Assembly: GCF_900114155.1 (NCBI RefSeq)
Contig: NZ_FOSC01000010.1
Span: forward strand, 1-64,000
Direction: 5' to 3'
DNA length: 64,000 nt
Origin: Marinobacter persicus
GTDB taxonomy: Bacteria; Pseudomonadota; Gammaproteobacteria; Pseudomonadales; Oleiphilaceae
Shown here: positions 1-5,847 of the stretch, one piece after another
Position numbering within the stretch: the first letter of the stretch is position 1
How the letters are laid out: every line of letters starts with the position of its first letter
Notes under the pieces: generated by a model
Seen by the model: only the letters and a program-made list of their open reading frames with translations
The model's database searches: none
What the model was told of the DNA's origin: nothing
Made by a program: the position numbers and the translations under genes

Positions 1-63
1 ACCCAACGGCTGCACAGTGGCCTTGGTTACCGGACTCCGCTAGAGTTCGAAGGAATCAACTGA
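1..63 (+). CDS. IS3-family transposase OrfB, C-terminal end (partial)
   Basis: Only the last 20 codons and the TGA are present. The peptide contains RLHSGLGYRTPLEFEGIN, matching the conserved C-terminal H-x-G-x-x-x-P-x-E-F pattern after the DDE catalytic core of IS3-family (rve-domain) transposases. The DDE residues are upstream of the window, so activity cannot be judged. The IS end follows directly. Confidence 0.7.
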   Translation, partial: TQRLHSGLGYRTPLEFEGIN

Positions 64-95
64 TGGGGCGTGTCCATTTTATTGGGGGAAGTCCA
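1..95 (+). mobile_element. Right end of an IS3-family insertion sequence
   Basis: The first 63 bases encode the last 20 residues of a transposase and a stop. Just after it, at about 69-95, lies a GT-rich terminal inverted repeat ending in GTCCA, typical of IS3-family right ends. The rest of the element lies outside the window. It abuts a partial attC site at 96-142, so the IS appears to have inserted into, or deleted part of, an integron cassette. Confidence 0.7.
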
Positions 96-142
96 CGCCA
101 ACTACGCGGCGCTCCGTTGGCGCCCATTACCACTGGCGTTAA
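96..142 (+). other. Partial attC recombination site left of the PanB cassette
   Basis: The segment ends in GGCGTTAAC, the right core (G/TT) position of an attC site, and is followed within 30 bases by a ribosome binding site and the first cassette gene. Its left half is missing because the IS3-type element ends at about 95. The call rests on the core motif, the GC-rich hairpin-prone sequence and two better attC sites downstream. Confidence 0.5.
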
Positions 143-171
143 CTTCTTGGCAAACACATGAGGAGAAAGGT

Positions 172-957
172 ATGAAAATGAATCCGCAAGATTTTGTAGC
201 GATGAAGGGCTCCAAGCCCATTCCTATGTTGACTGCATATACCTGCCCGGTTGCCAGAAGTATTGAGGAAGCAAAGGTTCCTGTGATTCTTGTTGGTGAC
301 ACAGTTGGAATGGTTGAAATGGGATTTGATAGCACCCGGGATGTCACCATAGAGCACATGGAATATCACATAGGTGCTGTGCGCCGTGGTGCGAAGAAAA
401 CCCACATAATAGGTGACCTACCTTACGGTACAGATATCGATCCGGAAACAGCATTCATCAACGCTCAGCGGCTGATGCAGGCGGGCGCAGACAGCGTCAA
501 ACTGGAGGGCCCCAATATTGAGGTCATCCAGCACTTGGTGAAGTGCAATATTCCTGTGGTAGGGCATACTGGCTTGCTTCCACAGACAGCCAAAAACTTC
601 AAGCAAGTCGGCCGGTCCAGCGAGGAAGCGAAGAGAATCATGAAAGAAGCTCAATCAATTGAGAATGCGGGTGCATTCATGGTGGTGCTTGAACATATCC
701 CTTATTCGCTAGCAGGCGAAATCACCGAGGCTTTGTCTATTCCCACTATCGGTATTGGTGCTGGCCCAGATTGCGACGGGCAAGTATTGGTCATTAACGA
801 TGCGCTGGGGCTCGGTGATTACTGGCCTCCGTTTTCGAAGCAGTACGCTTACGTCAGTAAGACCGTTCTAAAAGTGGCGAATGAGTTTTCCGAGGAAGTG
901 GAGTCTATGAAGTTTCCGAGCAACATCATTCAGTTCACTGGCACCAACAGAAGTTAA
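172..957 (+). CDS. PanB-like 3-methyl-2-oxobutanoate hydroxymethyltransferase in an integron cassette
   Basis: A 261-residue protein of the ketopantoate hydroxymethyltransferase family, which adds a hydroxymethyl group from methylene-THF to alpha-ketoisovalerate in pantothenate synthesis. The family's metal and substrate residues can be placed at D43 (VGDT), D82 (GDLP), K110 and E112 (KLEG) and the catalytic E174 (VLEHIP). The start at 172 follows AGGAG; an upstream extension of the frame overlaps the IS end and is not convincing. Base composition is lower in GC than the chromosome and the gene is tightly enclosed by attC sites, so it is a mobile cassette and probably a second panB copy. No panC is nearby. 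A related phosphoenolpyruvate-mutase-superfamily function is possible. Confidence 0.85.
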   Translation: MKMNPQDFVAMKGSKPIPMLTAYTCPVARSIEEAKVPVILVGDTVGMVEMGFDSTRDVTIEHMEYHIGAVRRGAKKTHIIGDLPYGTDIDPETAFINAQRLMQAGADSVKLEGPNIEVIQHLVKCNIPVVGHTGLLPQTAKNFKQVGRSSEEAKRIMKEAQSIENAGAFMVVLEHIPYSLAGEITEALSIPTIGIGAGPDCDGQVLVINDALGLGDYWPPFSKQYAYVSKTVLKVANEFSEEVESMKFPSNIIQFTGTNRS

Positions 958-1035
958 CAAGGCCAGCCACGGCGACGCCTACTGCATTGAGGCTTCGCCT
1001 CCATTCCGTAGCCGCGCGTGCTGCGGGCGTTATAT
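953..1035 (+). other. attC site 1 (integron cassette recombination site)
   Basis: The site begins with TTAACAA at the panB stop codon and ends with GGGCGTTATA just before the next gene. The inner part contains GGCTTCGCC and CGGCGAC/CCGTAG-type paired arms. The segment closely resembles the site at 1810-1893 in length and sequence, including CACGGCGACG, TGCATTG and GGCTTCGCCTCC. Confidence 0.8.
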
Positions 1036-1041
1036 TTTAGG

Positions 1042-1809
1042 ATGAGTTACATGGATCGAAAGGCATATAAATCAACCTTCGGAAAGTCGGGCCTGACCCC
1101 CTTCCACTGCCCGAGTTGTGGTAAAGGACGGCTGAAGGTTCAGCAAGGTTCGTTTTCTCACCATGAAACGAAATCCTCAAGGCGTTCGCATGGACACGAG
1201 GCCTTTGATTTCGACTGGGTTGACTATGTGTTTTGTTGCATCCTTGAGTGTACAAACTCGAACTGCAAAGAAGTCGTTTCGAGTTTAGGAAGTGGCGGCG
1301 TGGATCAGGAGTACACAATCGATGAGAATGGTGAGCACGACGTAGACTATTGTGATTTTTTTAGGCCTGAATTCTTTCACCCGCACCTAAAGATATTCAC
1401 GCCACCGGAAAAGACACCAGAGTCGGTATCTAGTGAATTAGACGTCTCCTTCTCTCTATTATTCTCAGATCCGTCGTCAGCTGCGAACCATGTTCGGATT
1501 GCTCTGGAGAACCTGCTGACCGAGCTCAGAATAAAGAGATTTAACAGCTCGAATGGAAAGAGAAAGTACCTGAATTTGCATCAAAGAATCGATTTGCTTC
1601 CAACTAAGTTCGATCATGTTAAAGAGCTATTCTATGCCGTGAAATGGTTGGGAAATGCTGGAAGTCATAGCCATCAAGAACTGACATTTGACGACGTTTT
1701 CGACGCATATGAAATCATCAGTCAAATCCTCGAGGAAGTCTATGATGATAGAAGAAAGAAAGTTGCTTCAATGGCGAAGAAAATAAACAAGCGGAAGGGG
1801 CCGAGGTAA
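1042..1809 (+). CDS. Zinc-ribbon protein with DUF4145-like C-terminal domain (integron cassette)
   Basis: A 255-residue protein. The N-terminus has a CPSC pair at C23/C26 and further cysteines at C65, C66, C70 and C75, which look like a zinc ribbon. Residues about 145-240 are helical and carry the pattern A/IRIALE...LH.RI..L....WLGNAGSH of the DUF4145 family, a domain of unknown function often seen in accessory and defence-associated proteins. The start at 1042 has AGGA close upstream and lies just beyond attC; an upstream GTG at 1018 would sit inside attC. It is the only gene in its cassette. GC is low compared with the chromosome. Function unknown. Confidence 0.7.
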   Translation: MSYMDRKAYKSTFGKSGLTPFHCPSCGKGRLKVQQGSFSHHETKSSRRSHGHEAFDFDWVDYVFCCILECTNSNCKEVVSSLGSGGVDQEYTIDENGEHDVDYCDFFRPEFFHPHLKIFTPPEKTPESVSSELDVSFSLLFSDPSSAANHVRIALENLLTELRIKRFNSSNGKRKYLNLHQRIDLLPTKFDHVKELFYAVKWLGNAGSHSHQELTFDDVFDAYEIISQILEEVYDDRRKKVASMAKKINKRKGPR

Positions 1810-1893
1810 TATAACAATGCAAGTCACGGCGACGGTTACTGCATTGCGGCTTCGCCTCCATTTCGTAACCGCGCGTGCTTCGCGGCGTTAAGT
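1810..1893 (+). other. attC site 2 (integron cassette recombination site)
   Basis: Runs from TAACAATGC after the DUF4145 stop to GCGGCGTTAAGT, which matches the GTTRRRY right core. The left half is nearly identical to attC 1 (CACGGCGACG..TACTGCATTG.GGCTTCGCCTCC), as expected for sites in one chromosomal integron array. Confidence 0.82.
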
Positions 1894-1906
1894 GTGAGGA
1901 GTATGG

Positions 1907-2146
1907 ATGAGTCCCACAGTATTCCGAGAAAAAGGATATCGTTTCTTTTTCTTCTCGCGAGAGGAGTCTCGCGTGCATGTTCATGTAGTATCAGGTGATG
2001 GCGAGGCAAAATTCTGGCTTGAACCGGAACTTGAGCTGTCCAAAAATTACGGATACAACCGGCAGCAACTGAAAGAAATCGAATTATTGGTGGAGGATCA
2101 CCGAGATGAGCTTGTCAGCGCTTGGAAACAGCACTTCGGCAGTTGA
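1907..2146 (+). CDS. DUF4160 family protein (integron cassette)
   Basis: A 79-residue protein with the DUF4160 signature: N-terminal PTVFREKGYRFFFFSRE, then HVHVVSGDGEAKFWLEP and a C-terminal helical part ending WKQHFGS. The start follows GTGAGGAGT and lies right after attC 2. It overlaps the downstream DUF2442 gene by 41 bases in another frame. DUF4160 and DUF2442 genes are often paired and have been suggested to be toxin-antitoxin-like, but no biochemical role is established. Complete as seen. Confidence 0.8.
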   Translation: MSPTVFREKGYRFFFFSREESRVHVHVVSGDGEAKFWLEPELELSKNYGYNRQQLKEIELLVEDHRDELVSAWKQHFGS

Positions 2147-2372
2147 GGTGACGAACATTTCTGCGCATGGCGTGTGGCTTCTGGCGCACGACCGTGAGTT
2201 TTTCATGCCCTACAACAGTTTTCCCTGGTTTAAGGAGCAGCCGGTCAGCGCGATTGTGAACGTTGAGGAACAATCCCCAGGCCACTTCTATTGGCCTGAC
2301 CTTGATGTCGACCTGACGGAAGAAATTATAGAGCATCCCGAGAGGTTCCCGAACGTCGCTCACAGCATATAA
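2106..2372 (+). CDS. DUF2442 family protein (integron cassette)
   Basis: An 88-residue protein. It has the typical DUF2442 features: a short beta strand segment VEVTNISAHGVWLLA, the FFMPY..FPWF element, then the acidic stretch DLDVDLTEEIIEHPERFP. It starts inside the DUF4160 gene, at an ATG preceded by TGGAGGATCACCGAG, and ends at the broken third attC. Translational coupling with the upstream gene is likely. The pair forms one two-gene cassette. Confidence 0.8.
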   Translation: MSLSALGNSTSAVEVTNISAHGVWLLAHDREFFMPYNSFPWFKEQPVSAIVNVEEQSPGHFYWPDLDVDLTEEIIEHPERFPNVAHSI

Positions 2373-2411
2373 CCATCGCAGGCACGGCGACGTCTTTTCC
2401 ATTGCGGCTTC
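2370..2411 (+). other. Truncated attC site 3
   Basis: The left half (TAACCATCGCAGGCACGGCGAC..CCATTGCGGCTTC) matches attC 1 and 2. The right half, which should carry CCGCGCGTGC and the GTTRRRY core, is absent. Sequence from a decayed ccdB gene follows instead, with a copy of GCGAGTGG on each side of a short junction at 2423-2445. The cassette array was therefore interrupted here. Confidence 0.7.
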
Positions 2412-2412
2412 T

Positions 2413-2541
2413 ATCGCTTCCTGCGAGTGGTGCCTCCGCGAGTGGCCAAATTGCTCAGGAGGCTGCTCTGAATATCCACCAGGTAGGGTAGTAAGCCTTG
2501 CTGACTTTACTCGGGTTGGGGTACACATAGAACTGTGCCAT
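2413..2541 (-). pseudogene. ccdB: ccdB toxin remnant (frameshifted, 3' truncated)
   Basis: On the minus strand the reading begins MAQFYVYPNPSKVSKAYY, the recognised start of CcdB, the gyrase-poisoning toxin of the F-plasmid family. One base is then missing in the next proline codon; in the restored frame it continues YLVDIQSSLLSNLATR. Similarity stops at about 2437, where the gene runs into the broken attC, so the C-terminal two thirds, including the residues that contact gyrase, is missing. The start overlaps the ccdA stop by one base (TGATG), the usual operon arrangement. It cannot make a functional toxin. Confidence 0.8.
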
Positions 2542-2787
2542 CAGAACCCCCTGAATTCGTCGCCGAAGCATCCATGTTGTTCGACGAAATCGTTGTAACT
2601 TTTTATCGCAGCGCGATTTTTTCAACCCATTGTGCGGCTTCGCGTTTCGAAAGCTCTTCTTTCAGAGCTCGTTCCAGGGTAGCCGACAAATTAAAGTTCA
2701 GTTCCCGGGTTTTGCTCAGCAGATCGCTGTTGATTGAGAGGTTCGCTGCTTTTTGGGGGGGGCGGCTGAATTGTAGAGTTCGGCCAT
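2541..2787 (-). pseudogene. ccdA: ccdA antitoxin remnant (two frameshifts)
   Basis: The restored product starts MAELYNSAAPPKKAANLSIN, continues SDLLSKTRELNFNLSATLERAL and ends YNDFVEQHGCFGDEFRGF, a full-length CcdA of about 82 residues (N-terminal ribbon-helix-helix DNA binding, C-terminal toxin binding). As read, two single bases are missing, both in A runs: after the PPKK codons (about 2753) and near WVEK (about 2615). Both lesions lie in homopolymers, so read error is possible in principle, but the downstream ccdB is also frameshifted and truncated, which supports true decay. Confidence 0.8.
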
Positions 2788-2826
2788 GAGGACCTCGGAG
2801 AAGATCAGAATACATAGTTTGATCGT

Positions 2827-2846
2827 ATGCGCATCCCTATGCGCAT
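2827..2846. promoter_or_regulatory. Candidate CcdA operator: two ATGCGCAT palindromes
   Basis: Two identical 8-base palindromes, ATGCGCAT at 2827-2834 and 2839-2846, are repeated with a 12-base period, 40 bases upstream of the ccdA start on the minus strand. Ribbon-helix-helix antitoxins of the CcdA type bind spaced palindromes in their own promoter, so this is a natural autoregulatory site. The function is inferred. Confidence 0.45.
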
Positions 2847-2848
2847 GC

Positions 2849-2922
2849 AAGCATTTAGCCAATGGCTGTTGTCGGACGCGCCCGCGCTGGCGCTCCGGCA
2901 CGCCGTAAAGCCAGGGCGTTTA
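2849..2922 (+). other. attC-like hairpin of a different type
   Basis: The segment from TTTAGCCAATGGC to AGCCAGGGCGTTTAA has an attC-like layout: outer AGCC/GGCG arms, an inner GTCGGACGCGCC arm that pairs imperfectly with GGCGCTCCGGCAC, and a terminal GCGTTTAA resembling the right core. It is unlike attC 1-3 in sequence and shorter, so it may come from another cassette source. The core does not match the consensus perfectly. Confidence 0.4.
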
Positions 2923-3038
2923 ATTCGGTATACAGGGAGGTAGTGGTTCCACCGTGTCGCATTTTTTATCGTGAGGATGAGCAGCGGTTCTCATTCTCTA
3001 TGTTATGCGCGAGGAGCGGCAGCTTCGTGCGTACATGC
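2922..3038 (+). pseudogene. Possible RelE/ParE-family toxin remnant
   Basis: A short reading REVVVPPCRIFYREDEQ, followed after a one-base shift by VLILYVMREERQLRAYML and a stop at about 3038, resembles the C-terminal half of RelE/ParE-type toxins (…VPPFRIFYR…VLVLHVMR.ER.L). The N-terminal half is absent; the homology begins right after the attC-like segment. The call rests on remembered family patterns and is tentative. Confidence 0.4.
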
Positions 3039-3078
3039 TTGGGAACAGCTAATCAGTCACCCAGACTCCGGAGGGTTT

Positions 3079-3345
3079 ATGGCAGGTGGTTGGTCACGTG
3101 ATGGAGCGGTTCAGGAGCAGATTGATGCAAGCGTTGAAGACGAAATTCAGCGTGCACGCAGTCAGTTAGCGGAAGGCGGGAGCGCCACAGAATGTGATGA
3201 ATGCGGGGCCAGGATTCCAGAGGCCCGCCGCAAGGCCATTCCCGGTGTTCGGCTGTGCATTGAGTGTCAGTCAGCGCTTGAAAGGCAGGATACCCGAGCC
3301 GGGGGTGTCAATCGCAGAGGCAGTAAGGACAGCCAGCTCCGGTAG
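3079..3345 (+). CDS. YbiI-like DksA/TraR-family C4 zinc-finger protein
   Basis: An 88-residue protein strongly resembling E. coli YbiI. It starts MAGGWSRDGAVQEQIDASVE, has a CX2C-X17-CX2C zinc finger (C39, C42, C60, C63) with the ARRKAIPGVRLC segment between, and ends in NRRGSKDSQLR as YbiI does. The DksA/TraR superfamily acts on RNA polymerase, but the short YbiI group lacks the long coiled coil, and its role is not settled. CGGAGGGTTT supplies the ribosome binding site. It follows the toxin remnant and marks the edge of the cassette patch. Confidence 0.85.
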   Translation: MAGGWSRDGAVQEQIDASVEDEIQRARSQLAEGGSATECDECGARIPEARRKAIPGVRLCIECQSALERQDTRAGGVNRRGSKDSQLR

Positions 3346-3418
3346 CTCGTTGGTTTCGATATTGATTAGTTTCATTCGGCTACCAGCGAGTGTAGGTAAC
3401 GGTCTGTTGCCCTTGTTA

Positions 3419-3433
3419 TGTGACATCGTCACA
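3419..3433. promoter_or_regulatory. Perfect palindrome TGTGAC-ATC-GTCACA upstream of exported paralogue 1
   Basis: A 6+3+6 inverted repeat about 65 bases upstream of the gene at 3498. It lies inside a larger imperfect inverted repeat (GGTAACGGTCTGT at about 3395, ACAGACCCGGTTACC at about 3431-3445). A related GTCACAGAC segment precedes the second paralogue at 4083-4097 (CGCGT-CACAG-ACGCG). It could be an operator or a structured leader; no known regulator site is recognised with certainty. Confidence 0.35.
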
Positions 3434-3497
3434 GACCCGGTTACCGTTCCTTACTAGCATGATATCCCTGAACCGCATTCGACACGGGAGTCATGAA

Positions 3498-4061
3498 ATG
3501 AAAAAACAGATCTGCGCTTCACTTATTGGTCTTGCGGCCGCTACGGCATCTCACACGGTTTCGGCGGAAGGCTGGTCGTTCCCGGGCTTCAATGCCGAGG
3601 GTTACCAGGCACAAACCACGGTTGCCCTGGTCGGTGGTGTGATGGATCCGGACATTGGTTCGGCGGATGCGGGCAGTGTTTACGGGTTGGAGCTGTCTAT
3701 GGATTGTCCGTTGCTTCAGCCGCCCACCAACAGCATTCGGCAACAGGTTAGTCTGACTCAATATGATGAAGACGGTGTTGAGATCAACAGCCTGGAAATC
3801 AATCCGCACTATGTGATGCCCATGGGTGAGAACCTGGAGTTCGGCTTTGGCCCGGGCGTTGGCGTTCTGGATGTGGATACCGGTTCACGCGACAACACGC
3901 TGCTGGGTATTCAGGCCGGTGCCAGTGTGCATTATCGCGAGGGCGCCTTCTTTGCCGGTGCCGAGGCGCGTTACCAGGTGACGACAGAAGAGCGGTTTGG
4001 CAACCGGGACCGGGATGCGGATAACGCCCGGGTTCTGTTGAAAGTGGGAGTGAATCTGTAG
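3498..4061 (+). CDS. Exported outer-membrane-like beta-barrel protein, paralogue 1
   Basis: A 187-residue protein with a Sec signal peptide: KK at positions 2-3, a hydrophobic core to about residue 20, and a likely cut after VSA (residue 23). The mature part alternates polar and hydrophobic residues and is rich in G, with segments such as YVMPMGENLEFGFGPGVGV, and ends in LLKVGVNL. It has no C-terminal phenylalanine, but the pattern resembles small outer membrane barrels. The start at 3498 is chosen for the signal peptide and GGGAG upstream. Tandemly duplicated with the next gene. Function unknown. Confidence 0.65.
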   Translation: MKKQICASLIGLAAATASHTVSAEGWSFPGFNAEGYQAQTTVALVGGVMDPDIGSADAGSVYGLELSMDCPLLQPPTNSIRQQVSLTQYDEDGVEINSLEINPHYVMPMGENLEFGFGPGVGVLDVDTGSRDNTLLGIQAGASVHYREGAFFAGAEARYQVTTEERFGNRDRDADNARVLLKVGVNL

Positions 4062-4154
4062 TGGGTTTGCTCATTATTTAACCGCGTCACAGACGCGATG
4101 TTAATTCATGGTTAGCATGGCCGGGTCTATCAGAATCCAGTCAGGGGCCATGTG

Positions 4155-4541
4155 ATGAGAAAACAGATTTGCGCCTTGCTTGTCGGTCTTGTGGCCGCTG
4201 GTGCACCCCTGGGCGTTGCGGCTGAGGGGAGGGAAGTGCCCGGTTTCAGTAGCGTTGATCACCAGGCACAACCCGCTCTGGCGCTGGCCGCAGAGGGCGT
4301 GGCTCCGGGCTTTGTCTCGGCTGGCTCCGGGCCGGCCGAAGGCGTTCTGGGTTTGGAAACCCGCGCCCCTGATGATACGCCGCCGGAAAGCCAGGCGGGT
4401 GCCAGCGTACAGTTCCGCCACGGGGCCTTCTTTTTTGGTGGTGAGGCGGGTTATCAGGCCTCTGCCGAAGAGCGGTTCGGGGCTGGCGACTGGGACGCGG
4501 GTAATGTCCGTGTGTTGCTGAAGGTGGGTGTGGACCTATAG
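4155..4541 (+). CDS. Exported beta-barrel-like protein, shortened paralogue 2
   Basis: A 128-residue protein that aligns with the upstream 187-residue gene at both ends: signal peptide MRKQICALLVGL…AAEG, and a C-terminus GASVQFRHGAFFFGGEAGYQ…VRVLLKVGVDL. About 59 central residues (roughly 62-119 of paralogue 1) are missing in frame. The leader DNA upstream is also similar, so the duplication included the control region. The loss of several predicted strands makes a normal barrel doubtful; it may be a decaying copy or a derived small exported protein. GTG at 4152 is an alternative start. Confidence 0.55.
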   Translation: MRKQICALLVGLVAAGAPLGVAAEGREVPGFSSVDHQAQPALALAAEGVAPGFVSAGSGPAEGVLGLETRAPDDTPPESQAGASVQFRHGAFFFGGEAGYQASAEERFGAGDWDAGNVRVLLKVGVDL

Positions 4542-4779
4542 GGACTTCTCTTAAATTCGGTGACTACTAAGCCCAGAGCTCCGACAACTTGGTCTCTGAA
4601 GAGCGAGACAAAACCTACCTGTTTTATCAACATCCCCTTGTATTCATTCTTGCACTATAGATCGCTATCGAGAAGTTCGCGGTTTTAGCTGATGGTTGTG
4701 GCTCGAGTATCGGGCGAAGTTTGAGTGGTGAGGTTTTACTGTATTATGTAAACCCTGAAACTTGTGAAAGGAGCTCACA

Positions 4780-5847
4780 ATGACGCTGGCTATTACCAAT
4801 GATATCCGTGCCGCAGCCAACCGGGCGCTGATGGCGGGCAGTGCCGACTATTTTAGCTGGAGTCCGGACGCTCAAGAGAGGTTTCGGGCGACAGCAGGGA
4901 TGGAGGTTCGCCACAGGATAGAGCAGATTCTGCTCAAGGAAATTCTTGGTATTGACTGTTCAGTGCAGGACGCGGCAGATGTCTGGAGAAATCTTTCCCT
5001 GGAACAGTTGAATCAGGTGAATCCGGCAGACCTGCTGACTCAGGGGATCGGTGAGGATTTCGTTTTTCTCAATGAATCGCTCTCTGAAGGCGTGTCGCTG
5101 CTCGATTTCGAGACTCTCTATGACTATGACCATGATGACTTCCTCTTCCAGGAAAAATGGCGCCACAGAGAGTTAAAAAATTATATCAGTCCTGGTTATT
5201 TCCCCCTGCACCATCCTCGTTGGATTCGTCTGGTTATGAATAACGAGTTGGTATACGGCAATCTCTATTCTCTGGCGGGATACGTGGTGGATAGAGTTTC
5301 GGAGAGTGGAGATGACAAGCTTGATGAACTCATCCCTTCAACCTATGTGCAAGGTCCAAACCACGGTAAGCCTGAAAAAGGAGGCATGCTTTGGGATTAT
5401 CGGCTGGATGCCGGTGGCCAGGAAGCGCAGTTGGAGGAGGTGAGGCGGCGCTGGTGGCAATACCAACAAGATGTTGAGTTGGCACTCCATCGGGAATTAG
5501 CTGCCGAACCGCCCCAAGCATATATTTCGCGTGACAAGTCTCTGGTTCCGGGGGAAATAAACGTTAATTTTGTTATGCAGAACGAGAAGGCCATGCATCG
5601 GGTTCGGTGGCGGAGTTTTCTCGGTGACATGCAGGTGATCGAGGGCAGTCTGAAAAATATTGAAAGCCTGGTTGCTTGTGAAACCGAAAAGGCTCACAGC
5701 TTTATGGAGCACCAATACCGGGATGTTATGGACAATTTTATCCCTCCTGATATCAAGCCAGGAAAGAAGCGAAAGTTGGTGATGTCACCCGGAGCATTGG
5801 ATGATCTACAGAGGCTCAGTAGTGACGACGCCGGGGATAAGGAGTAA
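4780..5847 (+). CDS. Hypothetical protein (355 aa)
   Basis: I do not recognise this protein. It is soluble, acidic and largely helical, with no signal peptide or membrane segment. Notable features are an acidic Tyr/Asp cluster LYDYDHDDFLF near residues 112-122, a WRHRELKNYISPGYFPLHHPRW stretch near 128-150, and a basic, charged C-terminus (PGKKRKLV, then LSSDDAGDKE). AAAGGAG precedes the ATG at good distance. GC is lower than in the following genes. It ends at the ribosome binding site of the MFS transporter, so the two may be co-transcribed. Confidence 0.6.
   Translation: MTLAITNDIRAAANRALMAGSADYFSWSPDAQERFRATAGMEVRHRIEQILLKEILGIDCSVQDAADVWRNLSLEQLNQVNPADLLTQGIGEDFVFLNESLSEGVSLLDFETLYDYDHDDFLFQEKWRHRELKNYISPGYFPLHHPRWIRLVMNNELVYGNLYSLAGYVVDRVSESGDDKLDELIPSTYVQGPNHGKPEKGGMLWDYRLDAGGQEAQLEEVRRRWWQYQQDVELALHRELAAEPPQAYISRDKSLVPGEINVNFVMQNEKAMHRVRWRSFLGDMQVIEGSLKNIESLVACETEKAHSFMEHQYRDVMDNFIPPDIKPGKKRKLVMSPGALDDLQRLSSDDAGDKE

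Noticed and set aside
2413..2787. Frameshifts in ccdAB as mere sequencing error
   Set aside because: Two are in homopolymers and could be errors, but ccdB is also truncated by the attC junction and all long genes elsewhere in the window read cleanly.
172..3038. Prophage remnant
   Set aside because: No phage structural, integrase or lysis genes are present, and attC sites explain the gene spacing.
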